Counted from the stretch's first letter, positions 26,001-35,546 are shown. The stretch: DNA of 64,000 nt from Cryomorpha ignava (GCF_010686655.1 NZ_JAAGVY010000027.1:1-64000); one strand, 5' to 3'. Notes: a model not told the origin generated them from the letters alone. Made by a program: numbers and translations.

Positions 26001-27387
26001 GCCTTTGCCCAATAGCTTTGAATATGTTCCAATAAAATATATTCCTGTTAATGGAACCTATACAAACACTTCGAATGATTCTGAAGCAGAAACGGTTCTT
26101 TCAATTCTTGAGAACAATATTGCAAGATTTTCGGATGGAAATTACCCAACAGTTGGGGTTGCCACATTCAACATAAATCAACGAAACTTAATTTTAGGAA
26201 AAATAAATGATAGAAGAAAGTTAGAACATTATAAAGACTTTAATGATAAAATCGTTGAGCTGGAAGAGAATGGATTCTTTATAAAGAATTTGGAGAATAT
26301 TCAAGGCGATGAAAGAGACGTTATTATTCTTTCTACAACATACGGGATTAATAACGAAGGTAAGTTCGCGCAGCGGTTCGGTTCAATTAATCACCAAAAA
26401 GGGTATAAATTATTAAACGTAATAATTACCAGAGCAAAATACAAAATATATGTTTGCTCATCTATTCCGCAAGAGGTGTTTCTAAACTACAAAGAACACT
26501 TAATTACAGAGGGTTCTAATAATAGGAGAGGTGCTTTCTATGCCTATTTAGCCTATGCCAAAGCAGTAAGTGACCAAGATAATGAGACCAGAATTTCGGT
26601 ATTGAACGCACTTGCCGAAAACTCAACTAATAAGACGGCTATTGACAATTTCAATGCTGATCTGGAATCACCATTTGAAGAAGAAGTTTATGAAGCGCTA
26701 AAAGAGCATTTTGATCAAGACAAAATAATACCACAGCTTCAATTTGCTGGTTTTAGAATTGATTTAGTTTATGACACAAAACGAATTGGTTTACCCAGAA
26801 TTGCCATAGAATGTGATGGAGCTGCATACCACTCCAGTCAAGAAGCTTATTTACATGACCGACATCGCCAAAAGATTCTTGAAGGACATGGTTTTGTCTT
26901 TCATAGAATTTGGAGTACAAATTGGTGGAGAAATCCGAAACGAGAAACCCGTAAACTAGTTGAATTCATTCAAAGCATTGAACATAGCCAGCCATCGCTT
27001 TTTGAGGATAATCATAGAACTGGTTTTGCTTTTACTGATGATATAGTCATAAAGGAGAATGACCAAGCCAGGATTGTTACTGATGCCATGGAAAATCTTG
27101 AATTCCGAATAAATTCAAAACGTGGAAATGAAACAACTCAAACTGAATTATTCAAAGAAATCATAGGTTTAAATAGTAAAGTAAAAGTCAAATACTTGAA
27201 TGATAACAAAATATTGAAAGTTCAGTTAGTTGACCAAACAGTTTCAACATTAGAGAAAGTAAGCGGGATTCAAAAAATCAATATAAAATCTTCAATGGGA
27301 GTTGCATTAATTGGAAAATCAGTAGGTGATATTGTGAAAGTTGGAGCTTTGGATACTTATGTGGGAATATTGGAGATATTAGAGTAA
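23005..27387 (+). CDS. superfamily 1 helicase with C-terminal Vsr-like nuclease
   Basis: 1460-aa fusion. An N-terminal region of about 290 residues of unknown type is followed by an SF1 (UPF1/AAA_11-like) helicase: Walker A QGPPGTGKS near residue 316 and MFDEASQLKLED (motif II) near 888. Between them is a long, coiled, poorly conserved insert (about 400-830). Helicase domain 2 includes FHYRSRH and NIQGDERDVIILSTTYG. The C-terminus (about residues 1225-1330) is a Vsr/DUF559-like nuclease: SPFEEEVYEAL, IDLVYD, IECDGAAYH, DRHRQKIL, WWRNP. The order resembles DUF4011-helicase-Vsr proteins reported as anti-phage systems (hhe), but I cannot confirm a DUF4011 domain. Probably a standalone nucleic-acid-targeting defence protein. 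Confidence 0.85.
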   Translation: MEITEKLLIELQNRLKIGNRRGVHLNAIPGRSRYKFDLTRLSHIDENLPKNFINSLLTELPLKFKISWKDNVPDLNSLFEEDQTQLVKITKSFENLINQTDAIESEKGLNTFGFGFPILIRRDESDNKLTVAPILIWSLRIKRTREFNTWEIQRSEDDPIYINEVLINHLHNDSKIGIEQISSEHLDDGLIDRDELLDICVNIIESINSTSPSDLRETFAQKLNKIKPIADKNHYEKLPLTSNNSFIDFGGLFSIFEVQKQNIIHDYGNLLELQGATINLEDMDEHSFQPISSVETDPSQQGILHSLKTSRNILIQGPPGTGKSQSLTAILVNALENHRKTIVVCEKRTALEVLFNALNEKGLGDQSILIKDIVKDRRQAVNSVRERVDNFSYRRSGYAYSKETLDNIIEKSKTLIDAINRRHQKLDEKLIGNKNWTDIVGSLLLELKDNSEDYNLDLSRESFSYQSAELNGLLEMIRQGQNLYNDYKPFQELSFLEPSNLIGDNPFIIERKIEEDFSFYKNELESIRKLSESYEQEFYCIRIEQLNKQVSEIDKISGLLFEIFSKYESSDDFYDEEKTSSLFFKAVSIFSRKRKLAIQDQLQVNSLFAKYLEQSNSCKDLVQISYVDTISNKKLSLLDHQKVLKDIKNNFQAKISNEFSELNVLRVDRKQFETDTLIFIIKMVHGLLRRIVEDDWSCPDLRGDDLNYYIESIQEIINQKERFFGNENDLFSIEFKWFQYYNSISSENKLIIDQLVEKLDWRKTFLLFYLNSMLVNSANMDLPTSDNDHLELGKSLSELEKEQIRYIRGHWFSEQIDATREFYLDNPNLAVENLYNKRASTNHKRLSLREIVKMDLDLFTTFFPVILTTPDVASNLFKGQNQYFDIVMFDEASQLKLEDNLPALLKGKQIVIAGDEHQMPPSNYFSKIFDGTIDDEDEFEDEVDRIRNDLSTSLLDCESLLDFASELGFEKKHLDFHYRSRHPYLIDYSNYAFYNQRLKPLPNSFEYVPIKYIPVNGTYTNTSNDSEAETVLSILENNIARFSDGNYPTVGVATFNINQRNLILGKINDRRKLEHYKDFNDKIVELEENGFFIKNLENIQGDERDVIILSTTYGINNEGKFAQRFGSINHQKGYKLLNVIITRAKYKIYVCSSIPQEVFLNYKEHLITEGSNNRRGAFYAYLAYAKAVSDQDNETRISVLNALAENSTNKTAIDNFNADLESPFEEEVYEALKEHFDQDKIIPQLQFAGFRIDLVYDTKRIGLPRIAIECDGAAYHSSQEAYLHDRHRQKILEGHGFVFHRIWSTNWWRNPKRETRKLVEFIQSIEHSQPSLFEDNHRTGFAFTDDIVIKENDQARIVTDAMENLEFRINSKRGNETTQTELFKEIIGLNSKVKVKYLNDNKILKVQLVDQTVSTLEKVSGIQKINIKSSMGVALIGKSVGDIVKVGALDTYVGILEILE

Positions 27388-27596
27388 ATCACAGATAAAA
27401 TTATCATGTCACCAATTTTCGCTTCGTTGCATTCACAGTGTTCTAATAATTAGGCTTTTCCATCGCTTGTCTATTTCATTTCAATAACAATCATCATATG
27501 CGTGGGCACTTACCTCTCCTTAATGATGATTAGCTTAAAATGAGTTGCTTCCTTGAACTTTGCCGTCTTACTTGAATTCCTATCTTTCACCACCAC

Positions 27597-28361
27597 ATGA
27601 GAAACCCTAAATGGCATCGGGATGAAATAATTCTTGCTTTGGATCTATATTTTCAATTAGAACCTGGGCAGATCAATCATTCCAATCCGCGTATTATTGA
27701 GGTATCCAAAAATCTAAATCGATTGCCGATTCACGATACCCGTCCGGATGAAGTGAAGTTCAGGAATCCCAATGGGGTGAGTCTTAAGCTCAGTAATTTT
27801 TTAGCAATAGATCCATATTATCATGGGAAAGGCATGCAGAGCTTTAGCAAACTTGACAAGAAAGTCTTTGATGAATTTATCACAGACAAAGCACGTCTTC
27901 ATCGATTAGCTGAACAAATACGATTGGCCACTCAAGATGATGATCGCAATTTCGCCCTTTATGAGATTCCTCAAGCCGAAGAATTTGACCCAATAGAAGT
28001 TTGGGAGGGTCAGGTGATTTATAAATTGCATAAACTTCGCGAACGCAATTCTAAGATTAATCAACGAAAGAAAGACACGTTTTATAACCAATTTGGAAAA
28101 CTCGAATGTGAAGCCTGTACTTTTGATTTTGAGAAATTCTATTTGGAGCTTGGAAAGGGATACATTGAATGTCACCACCGTATTCCTCTGGCCGATTTAG
28201 AGGCAGAAAAGAAAACAAGTCTTGATGATTTGGCACTTGTATGCAGCAATTGTCACCGGATGCTTCACAGAGAAATCAGCACGCTATCGGTAGAAGAGTT
28301 GAAATGGCGAAACAATGGAAGTAAGTCTTTGTACTTTAATTTTGAGAGAATGCGTTTTTAA
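27597..28361 (+). CDS. HNH endonuclease, McrA-like
   Basis: 254-aa protein with a C-terminal HNH nuclease: CEACTFDF, then IECHHRIPLADL, LALVCSNCHRMLHR, giving the two CxxC-type zinc pairs and the HH metal motif. The N-terminal half (RNPKWHRDEIILALDLYFQ, RNPNGVSLKLSNFLAIDP) is a conserved recognition domain of restriction-type HNH proteins, some of which cut modified DNA. It follows the helicase-Vsr gene by 210 bases on the same strand, extending the defence island. Modification specificity is unknown. Confidence 0.85.
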   Translation: MRNPKWHRDEIILALDLYFQLEPGQINHSNPRIIEVSKNLNRLPIHDTRPDEVKFRNPNGVSLKLSNFLAIDPYYHGKGMQSFSKLDKKVFDEFITDKARLHRLAEQIRLATQDDDRNFALYEIPQAEEFDPIEVWEGQVIYKLHKLRERNSKINQRKKDTFYNQFGKLECEACTFDFEKFYLELGKGYIECHHRIPLADLEAEKKTSLDDLALVCSNCHRMLHREISTLSVEELKWRNNGSKSLYFNFERMRF

Positions 28362-28529
28362 TAGAAAATCGAAAAGGGCAAGAATGCTGTCAAAACCTCC
28401 ACAGCCTCCAGTTGCACCTGCTAACTTTCCTATCTTGTAAAAAAAAATACCCAGAGCTTGCCAATATCTGATTAACACACCCGAAAAAATCCGTTAACCT
28501 TTGTATTTTAGCCATGCCTAATTACTGCT

Positions 28530-29567
28530 ATGTCAAAGATATATTTTACCATCTTGTTTTTTGCCTTTACGGGATTTGCTTTTGCACAAACAGATACCAC
28601 TTCATCTCCCCCTGAGCCCTTAGGCGGAATAGAGCGATTAGCGCTGCGGTATTACGACATTGAATTTACACCCGAGCAGCGACAATTACTGAAAGGTGTG
28701 GATGTGGAAATGATATATTTTGTGAGTGATTCAGGTGTAGCGCGGCTTGAATCGGTAAACGGAATTCTGAATCGAGCCATCAGGGACAGTCTTTTTTCGC
28801 GGACCGATGACCTGCCGCGCTTTAAGCCGCAGATGACCCGGGGTATTGCAAAGCAGTCACTTTACTTTATGCAGATGCAATTTCCGGAATATATCATCCG
28901 GCCACAAGACCCTTTGTACAATTCACCGATGTACTTACAAAAACTCGAAATGGATGATTTCGAATTTATTGAATTGTCTGAAGCCAGGTTAGATATGGTC
29001 ATCGGTGGCATGGTAAATACCTTTATTGGTAGTCCTGCAGATTATCTCAACACGGGTGGCGGAATGAAGTTGCTGCTTGCGGCGACGGGTGAAAACAAGA
29101 TGTTTTATGGAATGAATATGAATTTTTATGGCAATAAACGAAAGGCACAATACGACGTGAAGAGCACCCTCGAGCAGTATGAGAATCCTGGCACATTATT
29201 TATTGGAATTACCGCGGGTAGATGGTTCAATCCGTTTTCGTTGCAGGTAGATTTGAATTATGCTATCCAGAATATTACAGAACGCAAGGAAGACGATGAT
29301 TCGGAATGGATTCAATTCCGCGGATTCAGTCCGGGTCTGATAGCTCATTATCCGCTGCAACTTGGCAAAGATAAATTATCAGTCAACGCACTCTATGGTC
29401 GCCCTAGCTTTGTAGCCCATTACCTAAGCTTTAGTTTTGGTATGCGTTACATGTTTATGAACCACTCTGCTGCAAGCGGCCTCATGGCTGAGGTGGGAGT
29501 TAGTTATCGCCTGACCACGAAAATGGTTGAGTCGTATAAAATTAAAGATTCATTTTATGAGCGGTGA
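28530..29567 (+). CDS. secreted hypothetical protein
   Basis: 345-aa protein with a signal peptide (SKIYFTILFFAFTGFAFA, cut before QTDT). The rest is rich in beta-strand and aromatic residues (ENKMFYGMNMNFYGNKRK, LFIGITAGRWFNPFSLQVDLNYAIQ, LSFSFGMRYMF), suggesting an outer-membrane barrel or a periplasmic beta protein. The N-terminal section has a TonB-like sequence of the kind found in Bacteroidota envelope proteins (VARLESVNGILNRAIRDSL). No catalytic motif. It is followed by another envelope protein. Function unknown. Confidence 0.6.
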   Translation: MSKIYFTILFFAFTGFAFAQTDTTSSPPEPLGGIERLALRYYDIEFTPEQRQLLKGVDVEMIYFVSDSGVARLESVNGILNRAIRDSLFSRTDDLPRFKPQMTRGIAKQSLYFMQMQFPEYIIRPQDPLYNSPMYLQKLEMDDFEFIELSEARLDMVIGGMVNTFIGSPADYLNTGGGMKLLLAATGENKMFYGMNMNFYGNKRKAQYDVKSTLEQYENPGTLFIGITAGRWFNPFSLQVDLNYAIQNITERKEDDDSEWIQFRGFSPGLIAHYPLQLGKDKLSVNALYGRPSFVAHYLSFSFGMRYMFMNHSAASGLMAEVGVSYRLTTKMVESYKIKDSFYER

Positions 29568-29639
29568 TGTTCGTGATAAAGGTTCAGTCTTTATTTTTTA
29601 AACGAAGAGTTGTTTATCTTGTTCCATCAAACTACTCCC

Positions 29640-30527
29640 ATGATAAAACATACCATTTCCATATTCCTCTTTTTTCTCCTATCAGCAAGCGCCATCGCCC
29701 AAGACACCACCATCACCTGGATTAATCAGATTGAAAAGCCGGTTGGGCGCGAGTTAGCAGCTTATGAAAGGTATTCCTGGCAAGAAAATGATAGCATCTG
29801 GCAAGTGCGGGATTATTTTCCGGAAGGAGATTTGCAAATGAGTGGAACCTGCGCTGACGCAGATTTGAGCGTGAAGCATGGGGAATATCGTTATTTTGCA
29901 GAAAATGGCACATTGACGACAGAAGGCCGCTATGATCAGAATGTTCGGGAAGGCTTTTGGAATAATTGGTACGACAATGGAAACCTGATGGAGCATGGAA
30001 AGTTCCTGAGTGACGACACAGACCTGGAGCGCGACAGTATTTGGAACAGTCTCATGGAAATGAAAGAGATTGCCCGATTTTATATGCGGGAAAGTTTAAA
30101 AGACAGTACCTGGGAATATTTCCATGAGAATGGAGTGAGAAGTGGCCTGGAAGAATATGAATCCGGAATTTTAATAGAAGGCCAATATTGGAATGCAGAT
30201 GGCTCGGAAGTCGCATCGGATGCGATTGTCAACAGGTTTCCTGAATACCCAGGAGGTTTGGAGAAAATGATGCGTTACTTAACGAGAAATATGGAATATC
30301 CTAAAGCAGCCAAGAGAAACGGGATTGGAGGGACTGTTTATATCAGTTTTGAGGTTGATAAAGAAGGTAACGCTAAGAATTTTGCTGTGGCTAAGTCTGT
30401 CTCACCCGATCTCGACGCTGAAGCACTACGTGTATTGCAGTCGATGCCGCGTTGGACTCCGGGGATGGCTCAAAATCGCCTGGTAAATGTTCAATATACG
30501 ATGCCGATCAAATTTACTTTGAGGTAG
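29640..30527 (+). CDS. envelope protein with YwqK/MORN-type repeats and TonB C-terminal domain
   Basis: 295 aa from ATG 29640; an upstream start (29610) would precede the signal peptide (IKHTISIFLFFLLSASAIAQ) with ten unneeded residues. The middle has MORN-like repeats typical of the YwqK group (GEYRYFAENGTLTTEGRY, GFWNNWYDNGNLMEHGKF, WEYFHENGVRSGLEEYESG). The C-terminus is a TonB_C domain (YPKAAKRNGIGGTVYISFEV, AEALRVLQSMPRWTPG). In Bacteroidota such proteins are exported or periplasmic; their task is not established. It follows the secreted protein by 72 bases. Confidence 0.75.
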   Translation: MIKHTISIFLFFLLSASAIAQDTTITWINQIEKPVGRELAAYERYSWQENDSIWQVRDYFPEGDLQMSGTCADADLSVKHGEYRYFAENGTLTTEGRYDQNVREGFWNNWYDNGNLMEHGKFLSDDTDLERDSIWNSLMEMKEIARFYMRESLKDSTWEYFHENGVRSGLEEYESGILIEGQYWNADGSEVASDAIVNRFPEYPGGLEKMMRYLTRNMEYPKAAKRNGIGGTVYISFEVDKEGNAKNFAVAKSVSPDLDAEALRVLQSMPRWTPGMAQNRLVNVQYTMPIKFTLR

Positions 30528-30584
30528 GCGATTAGTTTACTGCAATAAGTGAGTGATGAGGTGGAATCAAAATAAGGCAAATTA

Positions 30585-30890
30585 GATGTTGTTTTAGATG
30601 AAGAAACTGTTTGGCTGATTCAGGTACAACTGGGGCAATTGTTCGGAAAAGACAAACGCCCCATTTCAGAGCATATCAGAAATATGTTTAAAGAGGGAGA
30701 ACTGAAAGAAAATATGGTTGTCCGGAAATTCCGGACAACCACTCAACATGGTGCTATTCCAGAGAAAACGCAGGAACATGTTAAGAACTTTTTTATAGAA
30801 AAAGAACTTGAAGCAGATCGAATTAGTTGGAACTTCCGAACAGTTCAAACCGAAGGTTCAAGTACGGTTGAAAGAGAAATAGAGCACTAA
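30585..30890 (+). pseudogene. rhuM-family remnant with internal duplication
   Basis: The frame from 30585 (DVVLDEETVWLIQVQLGQLF, then SEHIRNMFKEGELKEN) aligns with the N-terminal third of the RhuM gene 430 bases downstream (DVRLDEETVWLTQAQL, SEHIKNVFEEGELKES). After FRTTTQHG the frame reads a second, more diverged copy of the same block (EHVKNFFIEKELEADR, then WNFRTVQTEG) and stops. It lacks a start codon in the right place and most of the protein. So this is decayed tandem copies rather than a gene. Confidence 0.7.
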
Positions 30891-31013
30891 GCAAGAATTC
30901 AATCCTTTTCATCGGCAAGCCAACTTTGTCAACCCTTCTTTGTATTTTTGAAGAGAGAATTAACGCGGCCTACTTTTGTCAAAAAAATCAGAGCAAAACA
31001 ATAATTTACAACC

Positions 31014-32011
31014 ATGAATACCAGCGACATTCTTATCTACCAAAACCAAGACGGCAACATCAAAATAGATGTTCGCTTAGATGAAGAAACTGTTTGGTTG
31101 ACTCAAGCACAGCTTTGTGAGCTATTTCAAAAATCGAAAGCCACTGTTAGCGAGCACATTAAAAATGTGTTTGAAGAAGGTGAATTAAAAGAAAGTTCAG
31201 TTGTTCGGGAATTCCGAACAACTGCCGCTGATGGCAAAAATTATGCTACCAATCACTATAACTTAGATGTGGTGATTTCAGTAGGCTATAGAGTAAAATC
31301 CCAACAAGGAACGCAATTTCGTATTTGGGCTACCCAACGACTAAAAGAATACATTGTCAAAGGTTTTGCGCTGAATGATGACCGTTTTAAGTCGGGTAGT
31401 TCGATGAACTATTTTAATGAACTGCAAGGCCGTATTCGCGAAATACGCCTATCTGAAAAGTTCTTTTACCAGAAAATAAAAGAGATTTATACCACCAGTA
31501 TTGACTACGACCCAACGAATGAAAAAACGATTGCATTTTTTAAAATAGTACAAAACAAATTGCTTTGGGCAATTAGCCAACAAACCGCAGCAGAATTAGT
31601 GTATAGGCGTGCAGATGCGCAACTACCTTTAATGGGAATGCTCTCTTATGATAAAAAGCAGGCAGCTTCTATCAAAAAAGCTGAGGTGAGCATTACTAAA
31701 AATTATTTAGGCGAAGATGAGATGAAACTATTGGGTTTATTGGTAGAGCAATATCTCGCATTTGCCGAGCCATGGCACAGCAAAAGACTCCAATGTATAT
31801 GAGAGATTGGGCTGATAGGCTAGATGCTATTTTACAACTCAATGGAAGAGAATTGCTAACCCACGCAGGTAAAGTATCTCATAAAATGGCTTTGGAAAAA
31901 TCGGGAACAGAATATGAAACATTTAAGGAGCAGCTAAAATCAACTGAAAAAGAAGAAAGCCTAAAAGAGCTGGAAGAGGATATTGAAAATTTGAAAAAGC
32001 TTCAAAAGTGA
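31014..32011 (+). pseudogene. rhuM: RhuM-family protein, frameshifted near its C-terminus
   Basis: The first frame (31014-31802, 262 aa) is a normal RhuM N-terminus and middle (TQAQLCELFQKSKATVSEHI, NHYNLDVVISVGYRVKS, LVEQYLAFAE). After FAE it runs into unrelated residues and stops. The rest of the family C-terminus continues in another frame from 31772 (KTPMYMRDWADRLDAILQLN, GRELLTHAGKVSHKMAL) to 32011. A single-base deletion around 31767-31771 explains it. RhuM proteins are DNA-binding-like accessory proteins with unclear function, often in restriction or defence contexts. It may be inactive, or a sequencing error could account for it. Confidence 0.8.
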
Positions 32012-32127
32012 AGTTTGCCGGAATCTCATTCCCTCTCAAAGCGTCCCAAGAATCCTCAAAATCTCTACCCCAACCTTCTTGCCTTACTCCCGCCAAATCC
32101 TTTTACTTCCATGATTTCTTCCGGAAT

Positions 32128-32205
32128 AGTGGGTTAATTAGGAAGGAATAATTAAGAACAGTCACTTGCGAATTCTTAATTCACCATTCGTAATTCCTAA
32201 TTGGC
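32128..32205. repeat. heptanucleotide repeat tract (TAATTNN type)
   Basis: Units such as GAATTCT, TAATTCA, CCATTCG, TAATTCC, TAATTGG in 7-base register (32170-32205), preceded by the partly complementary GTTAATTAGGAAGG and AATAATTAAGAA. The two halves could pair. It lies in the gap before pta. Confidence 0.45.
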
Positions 32206-32235
32206 AAAACCATAACTTCGCCCCAAATACCTGCT

Positions 32236-34344
32236 ATGACAGATAAAGAAACCAACAAAGCCATTTACATCGCCACGACTGAGCCGAATAGCGGTAAGTC
32301 TATTATCTCTTTGGGGTTAATGCAATCGCTATTGGGAAAGGCGGCACGAGTTGGCTATTTCAGACCGATTGTTGATGACTTTAAGCCCGGAAAAATCGAT
32401 AACCATATCAATACCGTCTCAACTTATTTCAACCTGGACTTGAAGTTTGAGGATGCTTATGTTTTCACCCGGAGCGAGGTGATTCGAAAGAAGAATGAGA
32501 ACAAAGACGATGAGATAATCGGTAAGATTATTGAAAAGTATAAGGCACTTGAAGAGCGGTTTGATTTTATTTTGGTAGAAGGCACCAGTTTTACCGGCGA
32601 AGGTTCCATTATAGAATTTGATATTAATGTATTGATCGCCAAAAATCTGGGTGTTCCGGCAATAATTTTAGCCAGTGGTATTGGCAAAACATTGGAAGAA
32701 CTTGTGGGCAACTTACAAATGGCTTTTGATACTTTTAAAGACAAAGGTGTTGAGGTTTTGTCTGTGATCGCGAATAAGGTACAGCCCGAAAATCTGGAGC
32801 TTGTGGTTTCTGAATTGGAAAAATACTTGCCTTCAGAAGTCATTGTAAGCGCTATTCCATTGAATCCTGTTTTGGCGAATCCGTCCGTTAAAGAAATTGT
32901 GGAAATTCTAAATGCCGAAGTCCTTTTCGGAGCGGAATTTATCAATAATCAAGTGGGTAATTTTAGTGTGGGCGCCATGCAACTGCACAATTATCTGCTT
33001 TTTCTGAAAGAAAATGATTTGGTAATTACGCCGGGCGACAGAGCCGATTTAATTGTGGGAGTGTTGCAGGCAAATATGTCAGACAACTATCCAACTATAT
33101 CAGGCATTGTGCTTACAGCGGGTCTACGCCCTGAAAATTCAATTATCAAACTCATTGAAGGGCTTCCAAATATTGTTCCGATCATTTCGGCAAAAGAAGG
33201 AACATTTACGGTAACGAATAGTATTGGAGCCATAAAATCACAGATCTACGCTGAGAACACAGAAAAGATAACTACTTCTATTCAGGATTTTGAAAAGTAT
33301 GTAAAAGTGGATGCTCTGGTGGAAAGACTTATTACATTTAAATCAAATGGAATTACGCCCAGGATGTTTCAGTACAATCTATTGAAGAAAGCCAGAGCGC
33401 ACAAAAAGCATATTGTTTTGCCGGAAGGACTGGATGAGCGCATTTTAAGAGCCACAAAACATTTGGTTGATCTGGATGTAGTGAAAATCACATTGCTTGG
33501 CGACAGAAAACAAATAGAAGAGAAAGTAATCATGCTTGATATTGGGCTGGATATCAACACGGTTAACATTATAAACCCTATTGAATCTGTCCAGTTTGAA
33601 GCGTATTCAAAAAACCTCTATGAGCTTCGGAAACACAAGGATGTGAATCTTGCGATGGCTAAGGATTTGATGGAAGATGTTTCTTATTTCGGCACCATGA
33701 TGGTAAATAATGGGGATGCTGATGGGATGGTTTCGGGTGCCATACATACTACCCAGCATACGATTCGGCCTGCCCTGCAAGTTATTAAGACTAAGCCGGA
33801 TACGTCGATTGTCTCTTCGGTGTTTTTTATGCTTTTGGAAGATCGCGTTACGGTATATGGAGATTGTGCGATCAATCCCAGTCCCACAGCCGAGCAATTG
33901 GCAGAAATTGCGATTTCGTCTGCAGCCACCAGTTTGGCTTTTGGGATTAGTCCTAAAATCGCTATGCTATCCTATTCTTCTGGTACTTCGGGTGTGGGAG
34001 AGGAGGTAGAAAAGGTGAGAAAGGCAACAGCAATCGTAAAGCAGAAAAGACCCGATCTAAAAGTGGAAGGGCCAATCCAATACGATGCAGCGGTTGATAT
34101 AACAGTCGGTAAATTAAAGCTTCCCGATTCAGAGGTTGCCGGTCAAGCCAATGTCTTTATTTTCCCGGATTTGAACACAGGGAATAACACTTACAAAGCA
34201 GTGCAAAGAGAGACCAAGGCAATGGCGATTGGACCTGTCATTCAAGGCTTGAACAAACCGGTTAACGATTTAAGCCGTGGCTGTACCATCGACGATATTT
34301 TTAACACAGTGATCATTACTGCTATTCAGGCGCAGGGCATTTAA
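32236..34344 (+). CDS. pta: phosphate acetyltransferase
   Basis: 702-aa Pta of the long form. The N-terminal BioD-like P-loop domain begins IYIATTEPNSGKSIISLGLM; a DRTGG domain lies in the middle (about 210-320); the C-terminal PTA_PTB catalytic domain (about 370-702) starts RMFQYNLLKKARAHKKHIVL and includes MVNNGDADGMVSGA and SYSSGTSGVGEEVEKVRKA. It interconverts acetyl-CoA and acetyl phosphate. The acetate kinase gene follows after 14 bases, so this is the usual pta-ackA overflow and acetate-use operon. Confidence 0.95.
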   Translation: MTDKETNKAIYIATTEPNSGKSIISLGLMQSLLGKAARVGYFRPIVDDFKPGKIDNHINTVSTYFNLDLKFEDAYVFTRSEVIRKKNENKDDEIIGKIIEKYKALEERFDFILVEGTSFTGEGSIIEFDINVLIAKNLGVPAIILASGIGKTLEELVGNLQMAFDTFKDKGVEVLSVIANKVQPENLELVVSELEKYLPSEVIVSAIPLNPVLANPSVKEIVEILNAEVLFGAEFINNQVGNFSVGAMQLHNYLLFLKENDLVITPGDRADLIVGVLQANMSDNYPTISGIVLTAGLRPENSIIKLIEGLPNIVPIISAKEGTFTVTNSIGAIKSQIYAENTEKITTSIQDFEKYVKVDALVERLITFKSNGITPRMFQYNLLKKARAHKKHIVLPEGLDERILRATKHLVDLDVVKITLLGDRKQIEEKVIMLDIGLDINTVNIINPIESVQFEAYSKNLYELRKHKDVNLAMAKDLMEDVSYFGTMMVNNGDADGMVSGAIHTTQHTIRPALQVIKTKPDTSIVSSVFFMLLEDRVTVYGDCAINPSPTAEQLAEIAISSAATSLAFGISPKIAMLSYSSGTSGVGEEVEKVRKATAIVKQKRPDLKVEGPIQYDAAVDITVGKLKLPDSEVAGQANVFIFPDLNTGNNTYKAVQRETKAMAIGPVIQGLNKPVNDLSRGCTIDDIFNTVIITAIQAQGI

Positions 34345-34358
34345 ATTACAATAGACCT

Positions 34359-35546
34359 ATGAATATATTGGTAATCAATTCCGGAAGTTCTTCTGTGAAA
34401 TTCCAGTTAATCGAAATGCCTTCTGAAGTTTTGATTTGTAGTGGATTGGTAGAGCGGATTGGTCATGCCGATGCCATTCTAAACTATAAAACAAGAAGTG
34501 GGGTAGCCTTTCGGCAAATAGATCATATAGAATCGCATAGCGAAGGACTTCGTAAAATTGTAGAATTATTGCTTGATCCTGAAAAAGGAGTTATAGCGAA
34601 TAAAGATGAAATTGCCGTGGTGGGCCATCGGGTTGTTCACGGAGGTAAGTTATTTTCAGAGACCATCTTGATCACTCCAGAAGTAAAGCAAAATATTGCG
34701 GAATATTCTGCTTTGGCGCCTTTGCACAATCCGCATAATCTGGAAGGTGTTTTGGTGGCCGAAAAGCTTTTTCCTAATGCAAAACAAGTTGCGGTTTTTG
34801 ATACTGCTTTTCATCATACTATCCCTGAAAAGGCAAAAAAATATGCGATTCCAAACGAGTTTTATGAGAAGCATGGTGTTCAGGTATATGGTTTTCATGG
34901 AACGAGTCACCAGTATGTTTCCGCGAAAGCGATTGAATATTTAGGACTTAAAACATCAAAAATTATTTCTATTCATTTGGGCAATGGTTGCAGTATCACT
35001 GCGGTGATGGATGGCAAAAGTGTAGACCATAGTATGGGATTTTCGCCCTCTCCGGGTTTGATAATGGGAACCAGAGCCGGAGATATCGATCACGGTGTTA
35101 TTTTCTTTTTAATCAATAATTTGGGTTACAGTGCTGATGAAGTTAACAATCTGCTCACCAGACAAAGTGGAATGCTGGGGCTTACGGGTCATATGGATTT
35201 GAGGGATATTCAGGCTGAAGCCGAAAAAGGAAATGCTCATTGTCAGCTCGCTTTAGCGATGAATGCTTATCGGATTCAAAAATATATTGGTTCGTATGTT
35301 GCTGCTATGAATGGATTGGATGCTATTGTTTTTACTGCTGGGATTGGTGAGAATTCGAAGATGATGCGTAGATTGGTTTGTGCCGATATGGATTTTTTTG
35401 GGATTGATTTGGATGATGATAAGAATGAATCTGATTCTAAAGTGATGCGGGAAATTAATGCTGCGGCTTCGAAAGTTAAGATATTGGTTATTCCTACCAA
35501 TGAGGAATTGGAGATTGCTAAACAAGCTTTTGAGTTGGTGAGGTAG
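34359..35546 (+). CDS. ackA: acetate kinase
   Basis: 395-aa acetate kinase. It begins MNILVINSGSSSVKFQLIEM, the family N-terminus with the phosphate loop. VVGHRVVHGGKLFSE, VFDTAFHHTIPEKA and GFHGTSHQYVSAKA carry the conserved His residues; GTRAGDIDHG and IVFTAGIGENSKMMRR are the ATP-site blocks. It converts acetyl phosphate and ADP to acetate and ATP. Co-transcribed with pta. Length normal. Stop TAG. Confidence 0.96.
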   Translation: MNILVINSGSSSVKFQLIEMPSEVLICSGLVERIGHADAILNYKTRSGVAFRQIDHIESHSEGLRKIVELLLDPEKGVIANKDEIAVVGHRVVHGGKLFSETILITPEVKQNIAEYSALAPLHNPHNLEGVLVAEKLFPNAKQVAVFDTAFHHTIPEKAKKYAIPNEFYEKHGVQVYGFHGTSHQYVSAKAIEYLGLKTSKIISIHLGNGCSITAVMDGKSVDHSMGFSPSPGLIMGTRAGDIDHGVIFFLINNLGYSADEVNNLLTRQSGMLGLTGHMDLRDIQAEAEKGNAHCQLALAMNAYRIQKYIGSYVAAMNGLDAIVFTAGIGENSKMMRRLVCADMDFFGIDLDDDKNESDSKVMREINAAASKVKILVIPTNEELEIAKQAFELVR

